DNA of 64,000 bases, from positions 434,001 to 498,000 of the forward strand of contig BAAHQB010000101.1 in assembly GCA_054601695.1 (NCBI GenBank). The letters run 5' to 3'. This document shows positions 1 through 64,000 of the stretch, piece by piece (within the stretch, counting starts at the first letter, position 1; the number at the start of each line of letters is the position of its first letter). Both the position numbers and the translations under genes were made by a program. The notes below the pieces were generated by a model. The model worked only from the letters and a program-made list of their open reading frames with translations, had not been told where the DNA came from and ran no database searches. Source of the DNA: Amorphochlora amoebiformis (lineage: Eukaryota > Cercozoa > Chlorarachniophyceae).

Positions 1-688
1 GCGGCTGGCACGGTACCCCACCCCTTTGCCACCCCGCATCCCCCCCCCTTTTGCTTCCATAACCTCCTCAATTATAAGAAGGGAATTTAGAGATTTTGAC
101 GATATTTGCCTAAATTTATCCACGGTGGTGACTACGTAGGCTGCGTTCGTGCTGCTTCCCCTGATTGCCGTCGCAAACCCAGCCCTTCCCCATCATGTGC
201 GTCCGGTAAACGCCCCTCTTCCCCCCCCCCTTTACAGTTCGATAAAACGCAAAAAGTAGAAATATTTTCCTCCGCTTTCTGATATTTGGAGGGGCTTGGA
301 CGTCTTTCCTTTCTCTTTTTTTTTGGGCGGGGTTCGTTTTGGGTTCATCTTTCATTTTTTCGGCTAGGCTGTGAGTCTTCAGACCTCGCGGTATGGTCGG
401 GGGCGCGAGCGTGTATCCGACAATCTCAGGCGCGCGAAGGTGTTTGCCACGTCCAAGGGTAGGCAAAATACACGTAGCTGACTCCGCACTCGAATGCTAT
501 TAAAAATTAGATCTCTTGTTTGAATCTCTCTTTTTCGTTTTTTTTTTTTTAAACATGGTCTAATGCTAGCTCTAATCATGAGAATAAAGATATCGTAAAC
601 TTTTTTTGGTTTTGACCCTAATCCTAATTTTAATCCGAACCGAAGTGAGAGAGGCTCCTAGGATAACTTCCAGAAGCGGTTTGTTGAT
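1..688. other. 5' flank of acyltransferase gene
   Basis: Mostly unique sequence with C-, T- and A-runs, unlike the repeat-filled DNA that follows. I find no recognisable exon. An ATG at 393 opens a short frame on the + strand, but none of its strong splice donors gives the phase needed by the next coding exon at 1284. Probably promoter/5' UTR of the acyltransferase gene, or the end of a neighbouring gene outside the window. Confidence 0.4.
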
Positions 689-15939
<15,251 letters not shown>

Positions 15940-15981
15940 ATGTATATATACATATATATATATCTGTTTTTAGATATTTAA

Positions 15982-16027
<46 letters not shown>

Positions 16028-16032
16028 GCATT

Positions 16033-16078
16033 GTTAATTAAACAAGGCTTGCCCTCCTCTCAGCATCCTCTCGAATGA

Positions 16079-16119
<41 letters not shown>

Positions 16120-16141
16120 TATCTGTTTTTAGATATGTAGA

Positions 16142-16182
<41 letters not shown>

Positions 16183-16283
16183 ATTGTTAATTAAACAAGG
16201 CTTGCCCTCCTCTCAGCATCCTCTCGAATGAAATATATAGATATATATATATATATATATTATATGTACACTTACATATTATG

Positions 16284-16322
<39 letters not shown>

Positions 16323-16362
16323 CATTTACATAAAATATACGTATACATATATCTATGTAGTA

Positions 16363-16435
<73 letters not shown>

Positions 16436-16440
16436 CACAT

Positions 16441-16496
<56 letters not shown>

Positions 16497-16525
16497 CTAT
16501 GCATTCATTCGAGAGGATGCTTCAT
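16033..16525. repeat. Echoes of the acyltransferase C-terminal coding end
   Basis: Direct copies at 16033-16080 and 16187-16232 repeat the last coding segment with stop (TTAATTAAACAAGGCTTGCC...). 16499-16525 is a shorter inverted copy. All lie beyond the stop codon at 15937-15939. Confidence 0.88.
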
Positions 16526-16576
16526 AGTATTTATCAATTTAGCATTATATACTATTTATATGTATATACACGTATT

Positions 16577-16618
<42 letters not shown>

Positions 16619-16727
16619 CATATATATAAATACATATATATATATATATATACAAATATATATATATATATATATATATAATGAAAGTATAGAAATATAC
16701 ACATTAATATATATATATATAATATAT

Positions 16728-16781
<54 letters not shown>

Positions 16782-16823
16782 GAATACACATTCAATATAT
16801 ATTCATGCTATTGCGCTAAGAAT

Positions 16824-16862
<39 letters not shown>

Positions 16863-16899
16863 AATTCTCATATATATACATATATATATATATATATTA

Positions 16900-18040
16900 G
16901 GCCTAACGGATGAACAAAATACACTAAGGTTTAAAAAAAAAAAAAAAATAAAAAGTCGTATCTCTGAATCCATAAGAGGAGAGATAGATAAGAGCGCCAT
17001 CAACGACACTTTTCCAATTTCATCATATTTTTACTCTTGCGATGATGTGTTTTTGTATTTTTTTTTACGTATTTTTATTTTTTATTTTTCTTAAATTTTT
17101 CGGCTCGCTATTTCTTTTTTACTCTTTTTTGGGCGGATTAAGGTTTGGGGCGTAACGGGGGGAAGGGTTACTTTGGTTGAGGCATTTATGGCTTTTTTTG
17201 GGCAATTTTAGTGGGAGGTTTTCTTTGTTTACACTGTTTACACTGTTATACACCGTTTTATGTTTGCGAAATCTTTTTGGGATGTAGAAGAAAATGAATA
17301 TATATATTCTCTCATATACTCATATGTTTTTATATATACATATATCCATATACATATATATACATATAGCCAATATAAATATAATATTTCAATATATATA
17401 TATATATCCTAAATCCCAATCAACTAAAGAAAAAAAAAAAAAAGAAAAAAAAAAGGGACCTTCGAGAATGACCTGGTTATCAGCTCATCTTGCGGTCGAT
17501 GGCTATCACAGTCTCTCAAGATAGTTCTTATAAGCATGTACGCGCTGAAACCATTTGACACGTGCGCAACAACGGGATCCCGGTATCGTTATAAATAATA
17601 CCGGGATTCGCAAAGGGTTACCAAGAGCTTAATTTGTCGTTCATCGTATATATTTAGTCTAGTAGTGTATGGTAATGCGTAGCTACTAGTCAGCGGCTGC
17701 CATGATCTAGTGATGTTACACCAAGTTCGGTGGTCGGCTTAAAGTTGATTGGTGTCATTATTAACACGAGTTATTACTGGAATATTTTCAGATCATTGTA
17801 TGTGCATAAATCTATAAATATGTACTGTTCCAGACATATAGTGGTCTACATAATAAGTCTAGAAGTGTTAACATAGAACTGTATATACATACACATATCA
17901 CACCTAGCACACATACATATATATACATATGTATATATATATATATACTTTTTGTATATAAACATGCTAACTTCATATATATGTGTGTACATGTGTGTAT
18001 GTATATATATATATGACATGTCGTCGACGAATCTGGTAAA
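16900..18040. other. Intergenic region between convergent genes A and B
   Basis: Mostly unique, A/T-rich sequence with A- and T-runs and no convincing exon. It holds a perfect 10-bp inverted repeat, ATCCCGGTAT / ATACCGGGAT (17577-17586 and 17598-17607, 11-nt loop), which could be a stem in a 3' UTR or small RNA. Confidence 0.5.
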
Positions 18041-18370
18041 ATCTTTTCTCTAGTATATGGCTTCCTAGGCTTCTAACATGTGTATCAAGCACTGATATAT
18101 ATACATAGATAGAGCATATAATCATTTATCTAGTATATGGCTTCTAACATGTGCTAGATGTGTATCAATCATTTATTTAGTATATGGCTTCTAACATGTG
18201 TGTCAAGTACTGTTATATACATATATAGAGTATATAGCATACCAATAACCATAATCATTTATCTAGTATATGGCTTCTAGCATGTGTATCAAGCACTGAT
18301 ATATACATATATAGAGCATATAATCATTTATCTAGTATATGGCTTCTAACATGTGTATCAAGTACTGATA
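18040..18370. repeat. Intergenic tandem repeat, about six copies
   Basis: Units built on CTAGTATATGGCTTCTAACA and a TGTATCAAGCACTGATATATA segment, with variable length. They lie beyond the stops of both flanking genes and match no exon in the window. Confidence 0.8.
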
Positions 18371-18561
18371 TATATATACTGGATTTATATATATATATAT
18401 ATATATATGGAGCATACAGCATAACAATTGTATAACCTTGATAACTAGATAACGTGAACTGACTAAAGGCGATGCTGATAAATCTACATATATACATATA
18501 TATATATATATATATCATTGAACTTCATGTATAAATATACTGTGAGCCGTCATATACGTCA

Positions 18562-38035
<19,474 letters not shown>

Positions 38036-38339
38036 TGGTTCTGTGACAAAATATGTCAGGAAACACGGGGCTTTGTCACAAATAGCATTACATAGTGTGA
38101 TGTCATGCATATGCATTTGATACAAAGGGGAAAGTCACGCTATACGAATATTTATTTTCGGAGGATAAAAAAATATCGCCGAGCCGACCTCTTTCGGGTT
38201 TGGTCTGCGGGGATTCGGGGCTTTTTTTCTGCGGGGGAGGGGGGGGGAGGAGTTAGAAAGGAAAATTTTGGCTCTAGAAGGGTCTTTTGAGTGCGACAAA
38301 TTAAAAAAAATGAAAAAAATCCGGTAATCCGTAGGCAAA
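38036..38339. promoter_or_regulatory. 304-bp divergent promoter between gene B and gene C
   Basis: The start codons of prenylcysteine oxidase (-) and the helicase (+) are only 304 bp apart, and the region is free of (TA)n and TTAGGG arrays. It contains a perfect inverted repeat TGTGACAAA / TTTGTCACA (38042-38050, 38072-38080), the palindrome ATGCATATGCAT (38105-38116) and a G-run. Both 5' UTRs and shared promoter elements must sit here. No clear TATA box is placed relative to a known start site. Confidence 0.7.
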
Positions 38340-57570
<19,231 letters not shown>

Positions 57571-58039
57571 TGAATATATACTAGATATAGCTAGAATAGG
57601 CTCTGAAGAATACGTATCTAGGTATAGGATACCAGAATCTTAGACCAAAACCTAGACAACGTTATTCTCAGTTATCACGGATACAATCTGGGCAACATTA
57701 CTAGATTAATGAGCGTAGCTAGGTCTAGTAGGTAGCCCTTCTAGCCGTTGTAGCGGTTGAACTTATGAGTATGCTCTTGAAGATGCTGCATGTGCCATGG
57801 TATACGTATCAACTGATTAAATTCACTGGATCCATCAAATCTATAGGTGTCATTATTAGATCCAGATCCTAGAGATCATGAATAATATGATCATTTGTCC
57901 GATGTCTAGGATCTGCTAGATCTACTAGATCTAGAGGATGTGTATGAATGGCCAATACAAACTGTCGTAAGTTCACCCAGGTTCACTACTCCGGGGGTAC
58001 TAATTATCTTATAATATCTAATGTAAATATATATATCTG

Positions 58040-58074
<35 letters not shown>

Positions 58075-58182
58075 CAGATATCTTAACATATACAATGCTA
58101 AGGGTCTAAGGATCGGATTATATATGCCATATTCACAAATACTGAGGCTGCAAACTTGACCATGCTCTAGACTAGCTAGATG
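57571..58182. other. Intergenic region between convergent genes C and E
   Basis: About 600 bp of mostly unique sequence rich in CTAG and GATC words (for example TCTAGATCTACTAGATCTAG-like runs near 57905-57935). No exon is supported. Probably 3' UTRs and intergenic DNA. Confidence 0.5.
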
Positions 58183-58554
58183 CTAGCATAAGCTAGTAAG
58201 ATCATCGGGCACTCTTGTATTTACAGACTCTGCCGTCATCAACTCTTGAAGCAGTTGCATACACCTCTGCCTTGCAGGTATGGTTTCGATCTCAACAGGA
58301 AACCAGAAGTGGGAGAGCTTATTCCGAGGTCTGCACTTTATCTGCAAAATACATGTATCTAGTGTGTATGTATGTATAATGTTGAATAATATTGTATCGT
58401 ATCAATAAGTAATGATTGTTAGCGTTGTCTGTACATGTGTACTGGTACGTAATATTTATGTGTGTGTGTGAGTGTGTGTGTATGTCACTCATAGTATTAT
58501 ATTTATATATATATAATACATAAACGAATGGATATATATAGAAAATACACACTA

Positions 58555-58613
<59 letters not shown>

Positions 58614-58774
58614 ACATAAGATTTAGTTTTTTATAATACCCTGAGGTGAGAAGAACACAGGGTACTACGAAGCTTTACTGACAGCTTGCATATCTCCTCT
58701 GGTGTGATAAATGCCTTGGAAGGAGTCTGATTCTGGGTGTCAGTGGAATTCGGCAACTTGCACAAGAGGAGCAT
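58183..58774 (-). CDS. Small two-exon gene, unknown function (97 aa)
   Basis: Exon 1 58774-58640 (45 codons from ATG) and exon 2 58341-58183 (52 codons plus stop), joined in phase 0 by a GTATTA...TTGCAG intron of 298 nt. The protein reads [12 protein letters not shown]..., then [34 protein letters not shown], and a helix-like end, [12 protein letters not shown]. The composition is ordinary, without repeat bias, unlike the surrounding frames. An AG stands just before the ATG (AATAG|G), so this could also be the last two exons of a longer gene, but only ~900 bp separate it from the end of BRCA2. No family recognised. Confidence 0.55.
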
Positions 58775-58789
58775 CCTATTTCAGAATGT

Positions 58790-58841
58790 AGATGTATACA
58801 TGTATATATGTATATATATATGTATATATGTATATATATAC

Positions 58842-58895
<54 letters not shown>

Positions 58896-58919
58896 CAATG
58901 TTTTATATGCATATATTCA

Positions 58920-58953
<34 letters not shown>

Positions 58954-59084
58954 GTGTATACGTTTTATATAATATTACGCAAATATTTATATTATATACA
59001 CACACATACACATATAGATATAGTGAATGTATTTTAAACATGGACACACACATATATATATATATATATATATTACATACATAC

Positions 59085-59119
<35 letters not shown>

Positions 59120-59352
59120 TATATATATTATATATATATGTATATAAATATATTTTTATGTATGTATGTAATATATATATATGTATATATATATATATCT
59201 ATACTTATATATATATTTGTATGAATATATTTTTACTCACATATATATATATATATATATATGTATATGTAACATCTATATATGTGTGTATGTATGTATA
59301 GTATATATATATATATAAATGAATATATATAAATATATATATATATACACAC

Positions 59353-59397
<45 letters not shown>

Positions 59398-59403
59398 ACG
59401 TTA

Positions 59404-59470
<67 letters not shown>

Positions 59471-59690
59471 CGTATACGTGGATATATATTGACGTAGTAT
59501 ATATATTGTATACTATATAGATGCAGATCATACATATATATATTTTAACATATATATTGAACTATATATATATATAATCTATATATATATATATATATCT
59601 ATATAATATATATATACATATACATACATTATATATATACTTTTATTCACACATATATATTTAGTGCATCCATGCACATACATATCCAAA
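58790..59690. other. Intergenic (TA)n region between gene E and BRCA2
   Basis: Mostly (TA)n with (CA)n at 59412-59442 and no supported exon on either strand. Confidence 0.6.
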
Positions 59691-59694
59691 AGAG

Positions 59695-59700
59695 TTTATT
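59695..59700 (-). promoter_or_regulatory. Candidate polyadenylation signal of the BRCA2 gene
   Basis: AATAAA on the - strand, about 15 nt after the stop codon at 59715-59717. Very close to the stop, so the 3' UTR would be short. Confidence 0.5.
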
Positions 59701-59714
59701 TACACATACTGAAC

Positions 59715-59887
59715 CTACAATAGCTCAGCACAAGAGCACTTAGACGAGTCGCCCACCCAATCCCGAAAGAATTGAGCCCTTGTTGAGGAGGTTGTACTCG
59801 ACACCAACCCTTGTATGAAGGCTTCCAAATCAGTCAGATCCTAAGGTTGTGGGGAGTATGATAGATTGATTTTGGTGATAGAAGAAT

Positions 59888-59935
<48 letters not shown>

Positions 59936-61370
59936 GCGCAAAATGTAATGTATATTTTTATATAATATATGTATGCAAATAAAATATGCATATACATAAA
60001 TTAACTACCAGAGACTCTAGCAATCGCCGAAACGTTGACGCGTTGAAAAGTAACGGCCACGAATGGGTGGAGCTATCGAGCTTCAAAAAATATGAAAATT
60101 TCGCTTTCGCCAAGAGCCGCAAAAGCTGAGAGCTAGCCTTCATATCCCTCTCCAGCATCCTCATGTTCACCGTCAGGTTCTTGCGCATATCAAAGTCGTT
60201 GATGGATATTATTCCGCATGCGACCACTGATCGAGGGACGCTCTCGACTCTCTCCATGGCAGGCGCACTGACTTCCCCGTGTAGGATCTTCAAGGCTTGG
60301 CCCATCTTCTCGGACATGATCACCTTACCGGTGTCGGTTTCTTGGAACCACTCCAAGAAACTCCACTGCTTTCCCGGCCGAGGCTTGGTCGTCATGAGTG
60401 TTTCCTTGGCCGTATCTGCGTTGTGAACCTTCAACGATTTCGTGAAGCCTGCGTATTTCAGGTTTTCGATTACTAATAGCTGGCCCGGCGACGGCACTCG
60501 AGTCAGAAACTTGCACTCGTCATTTTCCACCATAGATATCCCGAGAATTTCGTGAGAGGCGTCGGCGACGAAGATAACCCTCCTTGTGGAGCTCCCCATG
60601 TGCTGCTTATCCCCGACGGCGACCACGACTCCAACGACGTCGAAGTTGTCTCCTGGCTGCAAAACAGCGAGCTCTCCGAGGGTCGTGAACTTGTGGTTGA
60701 TAGACTGGTCTTTCTGGAGTATTTTGAAGGCAAACAGACGGTTTGTGGTAAGCTCTGGGCCGCGAGCTGTAAGTTGGCGGACTCCGACGCCGAAGAGCTC
60801 GACGACGTTTCCCGGGCGAAACGAATCTCTGATATCCTGGTGGCGAACCCAGATGACCAGCACGGCGCGAGACGTTCTCCCGAAGTCCTCGATCTCCACC
60901 TTGAAGTATGAGCTAGTCTTCCGATGGAGCGAGTCGGATTCTTGGATGTATTTCTCTAGACCCTGCTTGAGCTCTTCCGGTGAGGCGAAGCTCTTCTCGT
61001 TCTTCTGGATAAAATCCGCCACTCGGCGTTTATATGCCTTCTCGAAGCGAATGCGTGCCTCGAATTCTGCGTTCTGATTTCGGCGGTATCCCCTGCCCTC
61101 ATTCTTTCTCTCGTATGTCATGATCGGATATTGCTTTACAACCCTGACGCGCAGCATCGGGAGAACCCCACCGTACGGCTTGAGCGAGGAGATTGAGACT
61201 CGAAATGCAGGTCTTGCTTGGTTTCCGAGCCTGGCGTCCCAAGGAGCCCTCCGGGTCGAGTTGACGTTGCTGTGTAAAGTAAAATGTAAAGCTGTTGTTT
61301 GCAAAGCAACGAATGATTGGATGAGTGCTGAGTACATAGGATATATATATATATATATGTATATATGTAT

Positions 61371-61424
<54 letters not shown>

Positions 61425-61454
61425 ACATATATGTATACATGTATATGTATGTAT

Positions 61455-61485
<31 letters not shown>

Positions 61486-61511
61486 GTATATGTATATATG
61501 TATATATATAT

Positions 61512-61550
<39 letters not shown>

Positions 61551-61666
61551 TATGTATATTATATAACATAAGCATAGATAAAAATCCTTCTAAATGTACA
61601 TTTATGCATATATATATATATATATATTATATATTATATTATATGTATATACACGTTATATCTAAC

Positions 61667-61702
<36 letters not shown>

Positions 61703-61794
61703 TATGATAATAATAATAACAATTAGCTTATTACAGCCCATTTATACATATGATACATGATTGTACACTCACACAGACAAACACACACACACGC

Positions 61795-61825
<31 letters not shown>

Positions 61826-61909
61826 CATGTATGTATAATATATGTATTACACACACGCACACATACGCACATATGTAATGTGCATACATATATATGTATA
61901 TATATATGT

Positions 61910-61943
<34 letters not shown>

Positions 61944-61975
61944 ATGAATATGTATTTAATATATACATATATATA

Positions 61976-62026
<51 letters not shown>

Positions 62027-62098
62027 TACATGTATGCATATCAATATATATATGTATATTTATATATATATATATATATATGTATAATATACACATAT

Positions 62099-62153
<55 letters not shown>

Positions 62154-62163
62154 CCTTTTTTCC

Positions 62164-62194
<31 letters not shown>

Positions 62195-64000
62195 TCATAC
62201 ATATTCATACATTATATAATGTAAATTAACAAACATATGGACAAAGAAATACATTTTCAACTTGGTGGTAGTATTCTCCAACGGGGCCACCGGTCCTGAA
62301 TTGTTGACTAGCACCGCGCCAAAGATCCGTAGCTTCAACCCCGGGTAAATTTTGCCGTCTTGAACGCATTTCCAGAGGAAATCGTCCACCTCGCATTCGA
62401 TAGCATACCATCCGTCAGTAACCTCGATGGTCTTCGAATCTGACGGGTTACGATAATGAGATTGATGGGTATATAATCATTAGGCAGGGTTAGTACCAGA
62501 CTCTCCACACATCTTGGAGACACACAACACCATGTATCGAGACGGGGAATCATCTCCCTCAAGAAATTTTTTGATGGCAGATCTCTTGGCATTCAAGACT
62601 TCCTTTCTGTACCGCAACTTGAGCTGGGATATGACACTTGAGAAGGAGAATCTCAAAGAGCTATCCTTCATTTTCACCCCAAACTTGCGATGGTAGCTGG
62701 CCAACTTCCACACAATCCAGCGATAATGGTTCGCAACCCATTCCTTTGTACAACCGATAGGGTCTTCACTCCAAACCAGCAGTTCCTGCCATGCTTCTGA
62801 GCTTCCTAACCTCTTCCCGTGAGTCTGAAACGTGAACAACGCAGCGTTCTCACTAGTGACGCTGTCAGCGGGTGAATGCTGGGTCGTTTGTAAGCTTTGC
62901 CTGGAAGGCCTAAAAAACTCCCGGAGCTTTAATTTCCCGCTGTAGGCGAAAGAAGCCTCGAGTCCTAGAGTAGTCTTGATTTTCTTTTGCGCCTTCTTCA
63001 CGGCAGACAAGGGTTTGAGCACCCGGCGAGGAGGTTTGAAGGGCTTCGATTTAGGTCTTCTTGCAGACTGTGGTGCTTTAAAGGCCTTGGAGCGATGAAA
63101 CGGTGAGAGCTTTCTGGGCGAGGGAGTATATTTCCCGAGCCTAGGGCCGAGAATTGCTCGGGGAGTCGCAACAGGGGTTTGAGCAGGGCTCGTTAGCGTT
63201 GGAGTCCGTGGGAACGCTGAACGTTTTCGGTTCATCTGGACCGGTGTGATAGTTTGAAGAGGCGTACGAGGAGTTTTCCTAGCATTTTTCGTTCTTGGTT
63301 TTCGTAGGGGGTTCCCTGCTGGGGTCAGGAATCCTCGAGAATTGGGAGTCGGTCTTGGAGTACAACCATCAGCTTCACTCCGCAATCTCTTCTCGTTTGG
63401 TCTTCGCCTCTCAGATGTAGCTGCACTTCGTTTTCTCGTGCTGGTGGATCCACTCGGGTGCAATGTTGACTTGGTATCCTTGCACAGGGCTTGAGAATGG
63501 AAGGTGGTTTCAGCGTCCAAGCTTTCCTGCATCTTTGCCTGAGCCATCTCGAGGCTCTGAGCCGATATTTTGACAGGCTCTCCAGAGCCAGTCATGAATC
63601 CACATGGTGACGGACAAGTGGAAGAGCTTTCCTGAAGCTTTGCCTTCGCTTTCTTGAGACTCTGAGCCGATATATTGACAGACTTTCCAGAGCCAGTTGT
63701 GAATCCACATGGTGCCGGACAATCGGGAAAACTTTCCTGAAGCTTTGCCGCAGCTCTTTTGAGGCTCTGAGCCGATATTTTGACAGCCTTCCCAGAGCCA
63801 GTCATGAATCCACACGGTGCCAGACATTTGGGAGAATTTTCCTGAAGCTTTGCCTTCGTTCTCTTGAGACTCTGATTGAAGCCCCCAAGCTTCTCTTTTT
63901 CTTCCTTGATGCTACGTGGCGTGTCAGCCTTCTCAGGGCGTCTTGATTTCATAGTAGCTAAGGTTCCTCGGAGCTTGGCATTGACCTTCTCAGATCCACT
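59715..64000 (-). CDS. BRCA2: BRCA2 homologue, 5'-truncated by the window edge
   Basis: Recombination mediator that loads RAD51 on single-stranded DNA at breaks. Exons: 64000 (open)-62497, 62439-62253, 61269-60009, 59840-59715. Phases agree and the intron at 62440-62496 is only 57 nt. Seen: three BRC repeats (F-x-T-G-S-G core) at ~63814-63521 and the end of another at the edge; a Lys/Arg/Pro-rich linker; helical domain ([24 protein letters not shown]); OB1 ([33 protein letters not shown]); [13 protein letters not shown]; a Glu/Lys-rich helical insert of ~68 aa (~61110-60915) in the tower position, much shorter than the vertebrate tower; then OB2 ([11 protein letters not shown]) and OB3 ([13 protein letters not shown]). 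The last exon ends CSCAELL-stop. Exons here are long, in contrast to genes A-C. Confidence 0.94.
61668..61722. repeat. (TAA)n microsatellite in a BRCA2 intron
   Basis: About 15 AAT units with slight variants, inside the 983-nt intron (61270-62252), which otherwise is (TA)n. Confidence 0.93.
63521..63814 (-). repeat. BRCA2: BRC repeats (three, 35-aa period)
   Basis: Three tandem units with GF[MT]TGSG, V-x-ISAQSL and A-K-[LM]QES, spaced 35 codons (105 bp). A preceding half unit ([11 protein letters not shown]) lacks the F-x-T core, and the residues at the window edge ([12 protein letters not shown]) look like the end of another repeat. The RAD51-contacting F-x-x-A position carries Gly instead of Ala in all three. 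Confidence 0.92.

Noticed and set aside
393-458. Alternative first exon MVGGASVYPTISG of the acyltransferase
   Set aside because: Its good donor gives phase 0, whereas the exon at 1284 needs one carried base; the exon at 689 fits the phase and a GTATGT donor.

Overview
The window comes from the nuclear genome of an intron-dense eukaryote. Genes are split into exons of roughly 25-120 nt, separated by introns made almost entirely of (TA)n, telomere-type CCCTAA/TTAGGG arrays, CT/GA tracts or tandem copies of exon edges. The four recognised genes (PlsC/AGPAT acyltransferase, prenylcysteine oxidase, DDX52/ROK1 helicase, BRCA2) are eukaryotic and fit a protist or alga. The sequence alone does not fix the lineage. 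Most open frames called by translation are read-through of (TA)n (Tyr-Ile runs) or CCCTAA (Pro-Asn / Leu-Thr runs) and are not genes. I rebuilt the genes by hand from conserved motifs, GT/AG borders and intron phase.

Layout. (A) 689-15939, +: PlsC-family lysophosphatidate acyltransferase, 17 exons, 305 aa. (B) 18562-38035, -: prenylcysteine oxidase/lyase, 25 exons, 506 aa, convergent with A. (C) 38340-57570, +: DDX52/ROK1-type DEAD-box helicase, about 30 exons, about 570-580 aa, divergent from B across a 304-bp shared intergenic region. (E) 58183-58774, -: an unrecognised two-exon, 97-aa gene. (D) 59715 to the right edge, -: BRCA2 homologue with BRC repeats, helical domain and OB/tower domains, truncated at its 5' side by the window edge. 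The genes do not form a pathway; they are independent housekeeping genes.

The unusual feature is the intron structure. In A, B and C many exons are surrounded by degenerate tandem copies of their own edges ('exon echoes'). The 5' part of an exon is repeated only upstream and the 3' part only downstream, in gene orientation. The real exon is the one place where both halves meet, with acceptor and donor together. Exon A8, for example, has 14 upstream half-copies and 6 downstream half-copies. The telomere-type arrays in introns are mostly CCCTAA on the sense strand whichever way the gene points, and intron ends often look like the repeat itself (GTATAT...ATATAG; GTAACCCTA...CCCTTAG). A 42-bp element recurs in introns of three genes, always in sense orientation. 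BRCA2, next door, has long exons and few introns.
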